A DNA stretch of 64,000 nt from Candidatus Poribacteria bacterium (GTDB lineage: Bacteria; Poribacteria; WGA-4E; JAJDTR01). How positions within the stretch are numbered: the stretch's first letter is position 1; the number at the start of each line of letters is the position of its first letter. The stretch is taken from NCBI GenBank assembly GCA_028820655.1, contig JAPPIK010000011.1:206512-270511 (forward strand). The letters run 5' to 3'. The notes beneath the pieces were generated by a model that saw only the letters and a list, made by a program, of their open reading frames with translations, was not told the origin of the DNA and searched no databases. A program made the translations under genes and the position numbers. This document shows, piece by piece, positions 34,047-43,507 of this stretch.

Positions 34047-35312
34047 TTAGAAATAGTAACCGAAGTTCAAATTGGCGCGCCAGTTCCACGAGTTATTTCC
34101 ATTGGCGCCGAAGTCGCCGGCTCCCGTATAGATATTGGCGTAGTCCTCTTTGTTGCCGTCGGCATCGGCGTTACCGACAAATGAATTGCCGTTGGAAAGC
34201 CCCAGATCGCTATACACGTATAGTGCACCCAAGACCGTCCAGCTTGCGCCCAACGTTATCAACGTACTGTTGTTGAAGTTGTCCACCGATTTCATGATGC
34301 TGCTCCACTCAGCGTAGGGCGTGACGCTGTTAATCCACGAGATACTTGACACATCAATACCACCGTAGCGCAAGGATAGCGCGGGAATCATTCCCTTGGA
34401 TGCTATGGGCCAAGCGAAATCGTAAGCCCCCATTGGAATCAGGTCGCCGGTGCCCCATGGCGTTTCCTCGGCAATGTTATGCGCATAAATGGAGAATTGT
34501 GAATAGAGCGTGAAGTCCGAGATCACGTTCTTCATGTGCGCGGAAAGTGCATAGTGATTTGCGCCGTCATCGTCCATGCCCTCCGCCGCCTTCAGCAAAC
34601 CGTATTGAATCGAGACGCCCACATTTGCAACCTTCTCGAGCGTATAGATGCCGCGCAGGTTGATTTGATGTTGCTCATCATACCCGTTCTCACCCGCGCC
34701 CCATTCAACTTTGCCGTCCGCATCGGTTTTTTCTTCCCATGGGACGATGTCATAGGCGTAGCGTGAACTCGCTAGGCTACGCCCTATTGTCTGGGGTTCG
34801 CTCGTTAGATAGTACGCCGCATCAAGCGTCAGCTTGTCAAAGGTGTCAGTCCATCTGATTCCTAAGTCCATATCGTCAGCAAGTCCGACATAAAAATGCT
34901 GGTCAAAGAACCAGCTCGTAGAAACACCATAGGCGGTCGGTCCGAAGGGTACACGAACAATCCCAGCTTTAAGCGTGCCGGAATCACCGAGTTTATACCC
35001 CAGCCAAGCTGTATGTATCATACTGTAACCGTGGGACTGCCCATAATATCTAGGGTACCACCGATATTCAATCCTACCGCTGATCTTGTCATAATTCAGA
35101 TCGGCATTGAGGCGGAAAATCTCAAGGTCAACGTCACCTATTTTTTCGCCTCGTCCTTGATCGACGTAACTGCCGTAAATGTAGTTTAGACGCATGGCGC
35201 CCCCGATCTTGACCGGGCTTTTCTTTTCCTCCGCGAGAGAGGCGAGTGGCGAAGCAAGCAGTAAAACTGCAAGTCCGAGACCTAGCGCGTAACTGTATCC
35301 TTTTACTTTCAT
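34047..35312 (-). CDS. Outer-membrane porin-like protein
   Basis: 421 aa from the ATG at 35312 with AGGAG upstream. Signal peptide (GYSYALGLGLAVLLLASPLASLA). Beta-strand patterns run through the whole chain, beginning KIGGAMRLNYIYGSYV and ending in WNWRANLNFGYYF, the aromatic final strand. KAGIVRVPFGPTAYGVSTSW resembles segments of phosphate- or sugar-porins. It lies downstream of nothing obvious and 160 bp upstream of the BCCT gene, same strand. Substrate unknown. Confidence 0.75.
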   Translation of the reverse strand: MKVKGYSYALGLGLAVLLLASPLASLAEEKKSPVKIGGAMRLNYIYGSYVDQGRGEKIGDVDLEIFRLNADLNYDKISGRIEYRWYPRYYGQSHGYSMIHTAWLGYKLGDSGTLKAGIVRVPFGPTAYGVSTSWFFDQHFYVGLADDMDLGIRWTDTFDKLTLDAAYYLTSEPQTIGRSLASSRYAYDIVPWEEKTDADGKVEWGAGENGYDEQHQINLRGIYTLEKVANVGVSIQYGLLKAAEGMDDDGANHYALSAHMKNVISDFTLYSQFSIYAHNIAEETPWGTGDLIPMGAYDFAWPIASKGMIPALSLRYGGIDVSSISWINSVTPYAEWSSIMKSVDNFNNSTLITLGASWTVLGALYVYSDLGLSNGNSFVGNADADGNKEDYANIYTGAGDFGANGNNSWNWRANLNFGYYF

Positions 35313-35573
35313 AACATGTAATCTCCTAGTTTGCGTAACGACCGGCGAGAAGCTGGGCCTGCCTTTGTCCATGTATTCCGCGAGGTATTGCAGTCAAATT
35401 ACCCATGTCCTTCAGTTGCGTGCAATTCCGAATCTGAACACTTTGAGCCGCGATAGTTTGTCAGGCGCGTTATATAATCATCAAGCGCAAGAAGCATTAT
35501 AAACCCTTAATTGATTTGAGTCAACGACGAAATTCGCTCGACTCTGTAAATTTGTCGTATGCACAATGCCCTA

Positions 35574-35841
35574 TGTAGGAGCGACCTCCCGGTCGCGATT
35601 CCCTGAAATCAACCGACCGATTAACATGTAGGGTGCAATCAAGCGAATGAATAATGAGCGCGATAGAAATCCATCAACCGAGTGAACAACGAGGGCGATA
35701 GCCAATCTTCCGCGCACCAGCCTTCTGATCTTTCTTATTGCAAGGCGCGTTCAACCGACACCATTTCGATAAACCCATCTCCGCGCTGCAGCGCAGAGCA
35801 ATGTCAATAGAATCGGGCGGCACTCGTCTATGCACTCCACC
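35574..35841 (+). repeat. Tandem repeat unit, copy 1 (filled version)
   Basis: Starts TGTAGGAGCGACCTCCCGGT and ends in a TGCACTCCAC segment; the same unit recurs at 35896-36093. It contains the hairpin GCGACC/GGTCGC. Between GGGTGC (ending 35636) and GCGCACCAGCC (from 35712) there are 75 bp made of two 36-bp dispersed repeat units, which copy 2 lacks. Confidence 0.8.
35637..35711 (+). repeat. Two 36-bp dispersed repeat units in tandem
   Basis: Unit 1 at 35637-35672 (AATCAAGCGAATGAATAATG start) and unit 2 at 35673-35711 (ATCAACCGAGTGAACAACG start). They sit inside an otherwise palindromic GGTGC/GCACC sequence. Confidence 0.8.
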
Positions 35842-35895
35842 GGAATTCAATGTGAATCATATGGCGTACAAGATATATTCCGCTTTCTATACAGT

Positions 35896-36093
35896 TGTAG
35901 GAGCGACCTCCCGGTCGCGATTTCCTGAAATCAACCGACCGATTAACATGTAGGGTGCGCACTGCGCACCAGCCTTTGCGTTTTTTATACTGTAGTGCGC
36001 GATCAACCGATTCCGTTCCGATAAACCAAACTCCGCACTTCAGTGTAGTGCAATGTCAATAGAAACGGGCGGCATACGTTCATGCACTTTCAC
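35896..36093 (+). repeat. Tandem repeat unit, copy 2 (empty version)
   Basis: Same unit as 35574-35841 but at the place of the 75-bp insertion it has only GCACT, which completes a 17-bp palindrome GGTGCGCACTGCGCACC at 35954-35970. The rest is about 80-90 percent alike by eye. Confidence 0.78.
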
Positions 36094-36269
36094 AATGTTT
36101 TGCTTTTCCCAAGAGACTTCCCAATGTTATAATAGTAACGGCAGGGCGGGGATTGTGATGTTGAGGACCAATCGTTCGAATGATGTCGCCGCGCAATTTG
36201 CCCAATTTGCATTCATTCTAGTTTCGAAGGTTCTCCCACAAATACGGGACAATTCGACGAGGTTTTGTT

Positions 36270-37073
36270 ATGAATTTATGGACATTTATCAAAGCGCGTA
36301 TTAAAAGGTTGTTCTACAACCTATATCAACGGCGATTGGAGAGGGAAGCAAGTCACTGGAATATCCCCTACCATATCGGAGTTGTGCTTGACGGGAACCG
36401 CCGGTACGCCGCCCAGAGCGGCTTTGCCGATATAATTCAGGGACATCATGACGGCGCGGATAAACTCGAAGACGTACTCCATTGGTGCGACGAATTGGGA
36501 GTCAAGATTTTCTCCATCTGGATTTTTTCGCTGGATAACTTCAAACGCGAAAAATCCGAAGTGACCGGCATCTTAAACCTCATCGAGAAAAAGATGCGGG
36601 ATCTGGTGACAATTGAGGGATTGCACACCAACCAGATCAAAGTCCGCGCGATGGGTGAGATTGAACTTTTGCCAACGAGTCTCCAGGAAGCTATCCGCGC
36701 CGCGGAAGAAGCCACCAAGGATTACGATAAATTTATCCTAAATGTGGCTGTTGCCTACGGCGGACGGGAAGAAATTATCGAAGCGTGCCGCGAGCACCTG
36801 AACGCCGAGTTGGCAGCGGGGAAGGATTTGGCGCAAGTTGCCGACGAATTGTGCGTCGATCAGATTACACCGCATCTCTATACCTCCAATCTGCCGGATC
36901 CGGACCTGATTATCCGTACCAGCGGCGAGATACGACTCGGGGGTTTTCTCCTATGGCAGAGTGCGTATTCGGAATTCTATTTTTGCGACACGTTCTGGCC
37001 TTCGTTCAGAAAAATCGATTTTCTTCGTGCCATTCGCGATTATAGCCAGCGACAGCGGCGGTTCGGGAAATAG
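36270..37073 (+). CDS. uppS: Isoprenyl (cis-prenyl) transferase, UppS family
   Basis: 267 aa, GAGG upstream of the start. HIGVVLDGNRRYAAQSG holds the catalytic Asp; SLDNFKREKSE and the pyrophosphate-binding RTSGEIRLGGFLLWQSAYSE complete the family motifs. It makes the long polyprenyl diphosphate that carries cell-wall and glycan precursors, by adding isopentenyl units. The DGNRRYA form (rather than DGNGRWA of most bacteria) and the HWCDELG block resemble archaeal and some actinobacterial enzymes, so chain length or primer may differ. The next two genes follow on the same strand. Confidence 0.88.
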   Translation: MNLWTFIKARIKRLFYNLYQRRLEREASHWNIPYHIGVVLDGNRRYAAQSGFADIIQGHHDGADKLEDVLHWCDELGVKIFSIWIFSLDNFKREKSEVTGILNLIEKKMRDLVTIEGLHTNQIKVRAMGEIELLPTSLQEAIRAAEEATKDYDKFILNVAVAYGGREEIIEACREHLNAELAAGKDLAQVADELCVDQITPHLYTSNLPDPDLIIRTSGEIRLGGFLLWQSAYSEFYFCDTFWPSFRKIDFLRAIRDYSQRQRRFGK

Positions 37074-37096
37074 GCATTTGGAACAGGTAAATCTAT

Positions 37097-37444
37097 ATGC
37101 TCGCAGTGTGGCTTCTCAACTGGTTCATCCTTAGCGTGTCGGTGTTTGTAGTGACACGCATCCTGCCGTCCGTACATATTAAAGGGTGTACGACAGCGGT
37201 CATTGTTGCTTTCGTATACGGGATACTAAAGTTACTGCTTACGAAGCTCCTTGTATTCCTTTCGTTACCCTTGATTGTCTTGACATTCGGTCTGTTCTAT
37301 TTTGTGATTAATGCTTTTCTGCTATGGCTGACGGACAAGCTGATTGAGGGGTTCGAGGTTAAAGGGCTGTTTAACACGCTCATTGCCGCTTTTCTGATTT
37401 CGCTGATTGATGCCCTGCTCCATTGGATTGTGCCTGTCGTGTAA
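37097..37444 (+). CDS. Phage holin family 4-type (PF04020) membrane protein
   Basis: 115 aa with four hydrophobic helices: WLLNWFILSVSVFVVTRILP, AVIVAFVYGILKLL, FGLFYFVINAFLLWLTDKLI and NTLIAAFLISLIDALLHWIV. The order and the FxxNAxLLW block are typical of the YvlD-like/holin family 4 proteins common in bacterial chromosomes. Despite the name, a phage role is not implied. It lies 23 bp after uppS, likely cotranscribed. Confidence 0.8.
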   Translation: MLAVWLLNWFILSVSVFVVTRILPSVHIKGCTTAVIVAFVYGILKLLLTKLLVFLSLPLIVLTFGLFYFVINAFLLWLTDKLIEGFEVKGLFNTLIAAFLISLIDALLHWIVPVV

Positions 37445-37507
37445 TCGTTGCATATCATCCATCCTGTTCAACATGAGAGGTGTAACCGACATTGAAGTCA
37501 AGCTGAT

Positions 37508-38446
37508 ATGAATAAGATTCAAGGGCGAGTCATTCGCGCCCGATCGGGATTCTACGACGTTCGGCGCGACAATCTCACTCTCCGTTGCACACTGCGTGGA
37601 CGCATCAAACGCGAACAGCGTTCCGAATTAGGCAGGCGAATTTTCGCGGATCCGGTAGCCGTGGGCGATGAAGTGATCTTTACCCAACTCGACGATGAGG
37701 AAGGAGTCATTGAAGAGTTGCTGCCGCGACGTACCAAGTTTTCGCGTCAATATCCGGGTAAGCGCGAGGTGGTCGAGCAGGTCGTCGTTGCCAACGCGGA
37801 TCGGGTGATTGTGATCATCTCGACGCGTCTACCCGACCTGAATTTCCGTTTTCTGGACCGGTTTTTGATACTGGCGGAAAACGGCGGAATGGATGTCGTC
37901 GTTTGCGTGAACAAGATGGATCTAATCGATTCGGAGGAAGGGGAACGGGTGACGTCGCTCTTTAGCACCTATCGTCTTCTCGGCTATGAGGTTATCTACA
38001 CAAGCACGGTGGAATCCCCAGGTGTTTGCGAACTTCGACGAGTAATGGAGGGGAAGTTTAACGTACTCGTCGGCGCATCCGGTGTTGGCAAGTCAAGCCT
38101 TCTAAACGCGATTCAGCCGGGGATAAGCCTGCGCGTCGGCGAAGTTGGAAGAAAGTCGGAAAAGGGCAGACACACGACCACCCTAGTCGAACTCTTTCCG
38201 CTTGATTTTGGCGGTGAAGCAGCGGATACCCCGGGGATACGAGAAGTTGGGCTGTGGGGGATTGAGACGGAGAACCTTGACCGCTATTTCCCGGAATTGG
38301 AGCCCTACCTTGGAAACTGCCAATATAACGACTGTTCTCATCTCAGCGAGCCGGGATGCGCGGTCACCGAAGCGGTGGATGCGGGAGAGATCAGTCCTGT
38401 CCGGCATCGGAGTTATGTCACGTTACGCGCCGAGCGAGATGGGTGA
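37508..38446 (+). CDS. rsgA: Ribosome small-subunit-dependent GTPase RsgA
   Basis: 312 aa. N-terminal OB-fold, then the circularly permuted GTPase order G4 NKMD (about residue 138), G1 GASGVGKSS (about 191) and G3 DTPG (about 240). The C-terminal zinc knuckle is seen as CQYNDCSHLSEPGCAV. RsgA helps mature the 30S subunit and is released on GTP hydrolysis. No frameshift or missing motif. The ATG at 37508 has only a weak Shine-Dalgarno. Confidence 0.93.
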   Translation: MNKIQGRVIRARSGFYDVRRDNLTLRCTLRGRIKREQRSELGRRIFADPVAVGDEVIFTQLDDEEGVIEELLPRRTKFSRQYPGKREVVEQVVVANADRVIVIISTRLPDLNFRFLDRFLILAENGGMDVVVCVNKMDLIDSEEGERVTSLFSTYRLLGYEVIYTSTVESPGVCELRRVMEGKFNVLVGASGVGKSSLLNAIQPGISLRVGEVGRKSEKGRHTTTLVELFPLDFGGEAADTPGIREVGLWGIETENLDRYFPELEPYLGNCQYNDCSHLSEPGCAVTEAVDAGEISPVRHRSYVTLRAERDG

Positions 38447-38728
38447 AAATATGATGCGATAATTGTTTAGTCTACTGATTTCTAGGGTCGAATACTACGA
38501 ATCTGCGCGGTTTTTTGCCATTTTTCTAGGCGTACCCCGCGTTAATGCTCATTTCCTTGGCTTCTAGTGGGCAATTATTGCCCGTCTTACGAATTCAGGG
38601 TTTTCACTGACCACTAATCACTAGCCAGCAACGGAGTGGATGGCGACGGCGGTAGAGATCCGCTAAACACTTACTTGATGCGAATTGCGTGAACCTGCGT
38701 CCAAATGAAGTTGGATGGAAGGAACTTT
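38447..38728. other. Intergenic stretch
   Basis: Holds a copy of the degenerate CACTGACCACTAATCACTAG stretch around 38608-38630, otherwise nothing recognisable. The ribosome-binding site of the next gene (GGAAGGA) is at its right end. Confidence 0.5.
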
Positions 38729-40801
38729 ATGTCAGACACGCCGAAACATACCAACAGACTCGGCAATGAAACCAGCCCCTATCTTCTGCAACACGCCCAC
38801 AATCCGGTAGATTGGTATCCGTGGGGCGAAGAAGCATTGGCGCGCGCCAAAGCGGAGGATAAACCCATCCTCTTGAGCATCGGATACTCCGCTTGTCATT
38901 GGTGCCATGTGATGGAGCGCGAGTCCTTCGAGAACGAGGAAATCGCCGCCATCATGAACCTGCACTTCGTCAACGTCAAGGTAGATCGCGAGGAACGACC
39001 CGATCTGGACGAGATTTACATGAACGCGGTGCAGATCATGACGCGGCAGGGGGGATGGCCGATGACGATGTTTCTCACTCCCGATCTTCAGCCTTTCTAT
39101 GGCGGCACCTATTTCCCGCCCGATGATCGCTACGGACGCCCCGGATTTGCAAACGTGCTGCAAGCCGTCGCGACCACATACCGCGACCGGCGAAGTGATG
39201 TCGCAAAGCAAGCCGCGCAGATTGTGGATCATCTCACTCAGTTGTCGAGTGTGAGCGACCACGGACATGAGTTGACCAACGATCTCCTGGATGGCGCTTT
39301 TCGACACTTTCGTTCGACGTTCGATTCCCACTACGGCGGTTTCGGCAACGCGCCCAAGTTTCCACCGAGCATGGGACTGCCTTTTCTGCTGCGCTACTGG
39401 CAGCGGACGGGGAACTCAAATGCGCTTGAGATGGCGGAGTTGACGCTGGAGAAGATGGCGCGAGGCGGTATGTATGATCAGCTCGGCGGCGGATTTCACC
39501 GCTATTCAACCGATGCCGTTTGGCTCGTCCCTCACTTCGAGAAGATGCTTTACGACAACGCGCAACTCGTGGTGGCTTATCTGGAAGCCTACCAAGCGAC
39601 GAAGAAACACTTCTACCGCGAGATTGCGGCAGAGACGCTCGATTATGTCTTACGCGAAATGTACGATGCGGATAAGGGAGGTTTCTACTCCGCGCAGGAT
39701 GCGGACAGCGACGGTGTCGAGGGCAAATTCTTCGTCTGGTCTCTGGATGAAGTGGAGCGGATTCTGGGTCGGGAACACGCGGAAGTTTTCTGCGAATACT
39801 ACGACATCACGGGATCGGGAAATTTTGAAGGGGAGAACATCCTTCACATACAGACGCCGTTGGATATATTCGCCAAGAAGCTGCGCAGAGATGATGTCGA
39901 ATTGGAGGCAATTCTCCTTAATGCAAAACAGAAACTATTTGAGGTGCGAGAGGGTAGAATTAAACCCGGATTGGACGACAAGGTATTAACGAGTTGGAAC
40001 GGAATCATGATTCGAGGTATGGCTTTCGGCTTCCAACTGCTCAATGACCGGAGATATCTTGACGCGGCCGAGAAATCGGCGAATTTCATTCTAACCGAAC
40101 TTACTCAAGTCGATGGCTTATTGCTGCGAACTTACCGTGCAGGGAAGAGCCATTTGAACGCCTACCTTGAGGATTATTCCTACTTTTGCGCGGGACTGAT
40201 CGCGCTCTATGAAGCGAGTTTCAATCCACGATGGCTGACGGAGGCTGCACGGCTTGCGGAAGTAATGATTGAACAGTTCTGGGATGCCTCGAGCAGCGGC
40301 TTCTATTTTACCGGCAAAGCGCACGAATCGCTCATTGTTCAGTCCAAATCCGCGTATGACAGCGCAACGCCGTCCGGGACCGCAATGGCGGTACACAGCC
40401 TATTGAGACTTGCCAAGCATCTGGATAGCGCGGACTTTCACGATAAGGCGGTTCAGGCGCTGCGTCTTTATTACCACCAGATGGAAAATGCTCCATCCGG
40501 ATCGGGTCAACTGCTGTGTGAACTCGAGTTTCTGCTGTCAACGCCCAAAGAAATCGCGATTGTCGGCGAAACGAACGCGGACGACACGATGGCTGTACTG
40601 CGAGAGATTCACGGGCGATTTCTGCCGCATAAAATCTTGGCGCTGCTGGATCCGAGCGACGGTCAACCTTCAGCGGATGCGCCAATGCCGTTGACGGATG
40701 GCAAGACGCAGATAGACGGAAGAGCAACGGTCTACGTGTGTGAAAACTACGCCTGTCTAACGCCCACGACGGAAATAGGGAAGTTGGGAACGCTCCTTTA
40801 A
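38729..40801 (+). CDS. Thioredoxin-fold protein of the YyaL/SPATA20 family
   Basis: 690 aa from the ATG at 38729. The N-terminal 170 residues are a thioredoxin-like domain of the DUF255 type: [17 protein letters not shown], then [14 protein letters not shown] with Cys56 and Cys59, and RPDLDEIYM. The rest is an (alpha/alpha)6 barrel resembling N-acylglucosamine 2-epimerase: [36 protein letters not shown] and [10 protein letters not shown]. The family is widespread but its reaction is unclear, so I assign only the fold. It starts a new unit after rsgA. Confidence 0.9.
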   Translation: MSDTPKHTNRLGNETSPYLLQHAHNPVDWYPWGEEALARAKAEDKPILLSIGYSACHWCHVMERESFENEEIAAIMNLHFVNVKVDREERPDLDEIYMNAVQIMTRQGGWPMTMFLTPDLQPFYGGTYFPPDDRYGRPGFANVLQAVATTYRDRRSDVAKQAAQIVDHLTQLSSVSDHGHELTNDLLDGAFRHFRSTFDSHYGGFGNAPKFPPSMGLPFLLRYWQRTGNSNALEMAELTLEKMARGGMYDQLGGGFHRYSTDAVWLVPHFEKMLYDNAQLVVAYLEAYQATKKHFYREIAAETLDYVLREMYDADKGGFYSAQDADSDGVEGKFFVWSLDEVERILGREHAEVFCEYYDITGSGNFEGENILHIQTPLDIFAKKLRRDDVELEAILLNAKQKLFEVREGRIKPGLDDKVLTSWNGIMIRGMAFGFQLLNDRRYLDAAEKSANFILTELTQVDGLLLRTYRAGKSHLNAYLEDYSYFCAGLIALYEASFNPRWLTEAARLAEVMIEQFWDASSSGFYFTGKAHESLIVQSKSAYDSATPSGTAMAVHSLLRLAKHLDSADFHDKAVQALRLYYHQMENAPSGSGQLLCELEFLLSTPKEIAIVGETNADDTMAVLREIHGRFLPHKILALLDPSDGQPSADAPMPLTDGKTQIDGRATVYVCENYACLTPTTEIGKLGTLL

Positions 40802-40970
40802 GGGGAACGGCAAAAACCTTGCATCAATTGGAAGTCAGGGACTAATCACTTATGGCTCCGTTAACCGTCGGTGCTCTGCCATAGCGTCAAACGGCAAATG
40901 TCTTGCACCAATGGGATTTGGAGTTTTTCGAATACAGTATTTTGGAGGATCTCGGTGACATGGATTTGGG

Positions 40971-40999
40971 TTGGCACATAGCCTTGTTTCGGCTATAAT
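40971..40999 (+). promoter_or_regulatory. Sigma-70-type promoter upstream of pspA
   Basis: TTGGCA (40971-40976) and TATAAT (40994-40999) with exactly 17 bp between, about 127 bp before the pspA start. No sigma-54 (GG-N10-GC) element, used by enterobacterial psp operons, was seen here. Confidence 0.7.
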
Positions 41000-41125
41000 G
41001 TGTCCATCTACCAGTCGTCAGTTAATTCAACAATACAGGGCATTGCGTCGATCCAAATAACCGGTGATGACACAAGACGTGCCCTATCACAAACGATTCA
41101 ATCTAACTCACAAGGAGATTTAATC

Positions 41126-41794
41126 ATGAGTATTTTTGACCGCGTCTCAAGGGTTTTCAAGGCAAACGTAAATGCCGCACTGGATAAAGCCGAAGATCCG
41201 GAAAAGATGCTGAACCAGATAACTACGGAGATGCAGGAGCAGTTGGTGAAGGTAAAGCAGCAAGTCGCCACGACGATTGCACTCGAAAAGCGACTGCACA
41301 AAGATTACGAAAACTCAAAGGAGCAGGCGGAGAGTTGGGAACAGAAGGCGACCTTGGCTCTGCAGCAGGGAAAAGAAGATCTCGCAAGAGAGGCGCTCGT
41401 ACGCCGGAACGAACACGGTGGGCTTGCGGAAGACTACAAGGCTCAGTGGGAGAAGCAAAAGGCGTCCGTGGAAGCGCTCAAAGAAAACCTGCGTACGCTT
41501 GAGCGAAAGATTGAGGAAGCTAGGCGGAAGAAAGAACTGCTCATTGCTCGACAGAAGCGCGCCAAAGCGCAAAAGCTCATACATGAAACCATGTCGGGCA
41601 TGAAGGAGAACAGCGCTTTCGAGAGTTTCGATCGCATGGAGCAGAAAGTTGCCGATGCGGAAGCGCGTGCGGATGCCACGGCGGAAATGACCGAAATGAG
41701 TCAAGACCCCTTGGAGAAAGAGTTCGCGGATCTTGGGAAGGGCAATGTGGACGACGATCTTGCAGCGTTAAAGGCAAAGATGGGCACGAATTAA
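41126..41794 (+). CDS. pspA: PspA/IM30-family envelope stress protein
   Basis: 222 aa from the ATG at 41126 with AAGGAG upstream. FDRVSRVFKANVNAALDKAEDPEKML is the typical amphipathic N-terminal helix and the rest is a long coiled coil (KDYENSKEQAESWEQKATLALQQG then EARRKKELLIARQKRAKAQ). PspA binds stressed inner membranes and keeps the proton gradient. A small DUF2170/YbjN-like gene follows, and a YqiJ-like gene with two SPFH genes lies 1.7 kb further, forming a membrane-stress cluster. Confidence 0.92.
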   Translation: MSIFDRVSRVFKANVNAALDKAEDPEKMLNQITTEMQEQLVKVKQQVATTIALEKRLHKDYENSKEQAESWEQKATLALQQGKEDLAREALVRRNEHGGLAEDYKAQWEKQKASVEALKENLRTLERKIEEARRKKELLIARQKRAKAQKLIHETMSGMKENSAFESFDRMEQKVADAEARADATAEMTEMSQDPLEKEFADLGKGNVDDDLAALKAKMGTN

Positions 41795-41887
41795 CGTGTT
41801 CAAGGGTTCCGTTGATGCAAATGCTCCGCTGAATCCCGCCGCCCGCGCAATTTCATATTGTTCGCCCGTAGAAGGGGCTTAAGCGAA

Positions 41888-41918
41888 GGGGTACCCCTTA
41901 TGGGTGCCCCGTTTTTGT
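41888..41918 (+). terminator. Rho-independent terminator after pspA
   Basis: Stem GGGGTACCC/GGGTGCCCC (one G-T pair) followed by GTTTTTGTT. It separates pspA from the next gene, so that gene is read either by read-through or from its own start. Confidence 0.8.
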
Positions 41919-42014
41919 TGCGGCATCCGACGAGGTTGGCTATTAGTGCTACGGTCCGACCGGAGCGACTCCTCGGACTTGAAAGCAGAATTCAGGACAT
42001 CAAATGAGGGAAAA

Positions 42015-42419
42015 ATGGCACAGTTAAGTTCCAAAGCAGATATTGTCAGTTTTGTTCAGGAGCAGGGATACACGACTCAGGATAAGGATCCACTGCTGAT
42101 TTTGCAGGATGAAGACGGCTTGACTATTTTCGCCGTTATTGATGACTCCCAGGTCGAATTCATGGTAGACCTGTGTGGGGTGGGCGATCTTGATGAGGGC
42201 AATCTGGAAGAGATTTACGAAAGGATTCTCGATCAGAATACCGAGATTTTACCGTGTTGTTTCGGGATCGATTCGGACGACTCGAACGACAAGCGGATCG
42301 TGCTGGTGGACAGTCTCGCAACGGAGAATCTGGATGACAATGAACTCCTGCTCGCGCTCGATTCGCTTGCGGTGAACGTGATCACGGCGCACGATCTGTT
42401 GTCACCGCATATTAAGTAA
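42015..42419 (+). CDS. DUF2170/YbjN-like acidic protein next to pspA
   Basis: 134 aa from the ATG at 42015 (GAGGGAAAA upstream); 37 upstream codons are low in quality and overlap the terminator, so I skip them. Acidic, no signal peptide. ILPCCFGIDSDDSND and RIVLVDSLATENLDDNELLL, with a last helix ALDSLAVNVITAHDLL, match the YjfI (DUF2170)-type pattern; in Escherichia coli yjfI is beside the PspA paralogue yjfJ. I am confident in the neighbourhood parallel, less in the family name; a CesT/YbjN-type chaperone fold is the alternative. Confidence 0.65.
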   Translation: MAQLSSKADIVSFVQEQGYTTQDKDPLLILQDEDGLTIFAVIDDSQVEFMVDLCGVGDLDEGNLEEIYERILDQNTEILPCCFGIDSDDSNDKRIVLVDSLATENLDDNELLLALDSLAVNVITAHDLLSPHIK

Positions 42420-42486
42420 ACCAAGTTGCCATCTATTGTTGATAGTTGAACTTGGATTATTCCGAGTGTGATATTGTAATCCTGCT

Positions 42487-42512
42487 CGGCTTGGATAGAC
42501 ATATCCAAGCCG
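42487..42512. repeat. Hairpin of the GGATT/AATCC repeat family
   Basis: Perfect 11-bp stem CGGCTTGGATA/TATCCAAGCCG with loop GACA. A second, 6-bp TGGATT/AATCCA hairpin follows at about 42531-42546. Related hairpin at 63531-63548. Confidence 0.65.
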
Positions 42513-42648
42513 CACCTGCATGTGCGTAGTGGATTTGTCAATCCATTGCGAGTAGATTTAGTCGGTGTAACTCTCATTACTGGGTTTGCGACGTTTCATA
42601 ATAAGAGGGCGTGCTAGAAGCCCGACCTACGGGAATGGGTAGTAACCT

Positions 42649-42706
42649 GTGTAAATTGGTAGCGCGCCATTATCCCTGTCGGGATAATTCTTTCGGCACG
42701 TAACAC
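42649..42706. repeat. 58-bp palindromic element, copy A
   Basis: Element bounded by GTGT(T)A...TAACAC ends, with the internal stem TATCCC/GGGATA. Copy A has a changed left end (GTGTAAATTG). Followed by an 87-bp spacer with two perfect hairpins (CCGCAAACT/AGTTTGCGG and CCACAATCT/AGATTGTGG). Confidence 0.75.
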
Positions 42707-42793
42707 CTTCGTACCGCAAACTGTTAGTTTGCGGATGCCACAATCTAGCAGATTGTGGTACAGATAGCTTTCTCTAAGACTCGTTTTGAAAAA

Positions 42794-42851
42794 GTGTTAC
42801 TTGGTAGCGCCCCATTATCCCTGTCGGGATAATTCTTTCAGCACGTAACAC
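42794..42851. repeat. 58-bp palindromic element, copy B
   Basis: Begins GTGTTACTTGGTAGCGCCCC and ends GCACGTAACAC. Same length and internal TATCCC/GGGATA stem as the other copies. Confidence 0.8.
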
Positions 42852-42966
42852 TCATTTTTCGATCTATGACAGGCATTGAGGAGGTGTTGTTTCGAATAAT
42901 GCTTTTCACTCCAGAGGGGTGAGATGTAAATAGAACAAGATTCCTCCCCGCGTCTGCACTCCAGCG

Positions 42967-43002
42967 GATCAAGGGAGTGGATAACGACCGCGATAGAGAT
43001 CC
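42967..43002 (+). repeat. 36-bp dispersed repeat, single copy
   Basis: GATCAAGGGAGTGGATAACG...CGATAGAGATCC, one member of the family found also at 35637, 55497, 60958 and 63402. Confidence 0.7.
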
Positions 43003-43014
43003 CGGCGATGTCGA

Positions 43015-43072
43015 GTGTTACTTGGTAGCGCCCCATTATCCCTGTCGGTATAATTCTTTCAGCAAGTGACAC
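43015..43072. repeat. 58-bp palindromic element, copy C
   Basis: Left end GTGTTACTTGGTAGC, right end AGCAAGTGACAC. It and copy D enclose an 85-bp spacer alike that between A and B, so the composite A-spacer-B was duplicated as C-spacer-D. Confidence 0.8.
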
Positions 43073-43157
43073 TCTCTTACCGCAAACTGTTAGTTTGCGG
43101 ATCACAATCTAACAGATTGTGGTACAGATTTCCTTCTCTAAGCCTCGTTTTGAAAAA

Positions 43158-43215
43158 GTGTTACTTGGTAGCGCCCCATCATCCCTGTCGGGATAATTCA
43201 TTCAGCAAGTAACAT
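43158..43215. repeat. 58-bp palindromic element, copy D
   Basis: Left end GTGTTACTTGG and right end CAAGTAACAT give 9-bp terminal inverted repeats, the best preserved of the four copies. The last base differs (T for C). Confidence 0.78.
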
Positions 43216-43507
43216 TTCGTCTTGAATCTATGACAGGCTGTGAAAACTGCTGTCGAATAGCCCCAGAGGGGCGACAGGTACTTGCGCTTTATTCGCCCCA
43301 GCGTAATGCGTAACCGGATTTCTTAAGGTATTACGCATTACGTATTACACATTAAATATTACTTTCCACCTAAACCGTGAGGAAACGCGGACCGGTCGGA
43401 CGTTGGTTCAAATTGCTCAATCAGCCTCGAGTCACGACGACCGGGGCTTATCCGTCTTTCCTCATCTCTCCAATCCCCAAATTCTCCCCTTCAAAAAGAG
43501 GTATCCG

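Noticed and set aside
42649..43215. Possible CRISPR array
   Set aside because: The four 58-bp repeats are too long, palindromic and unevenly spaced, the spacers are alike, and no cas gene is nearby.
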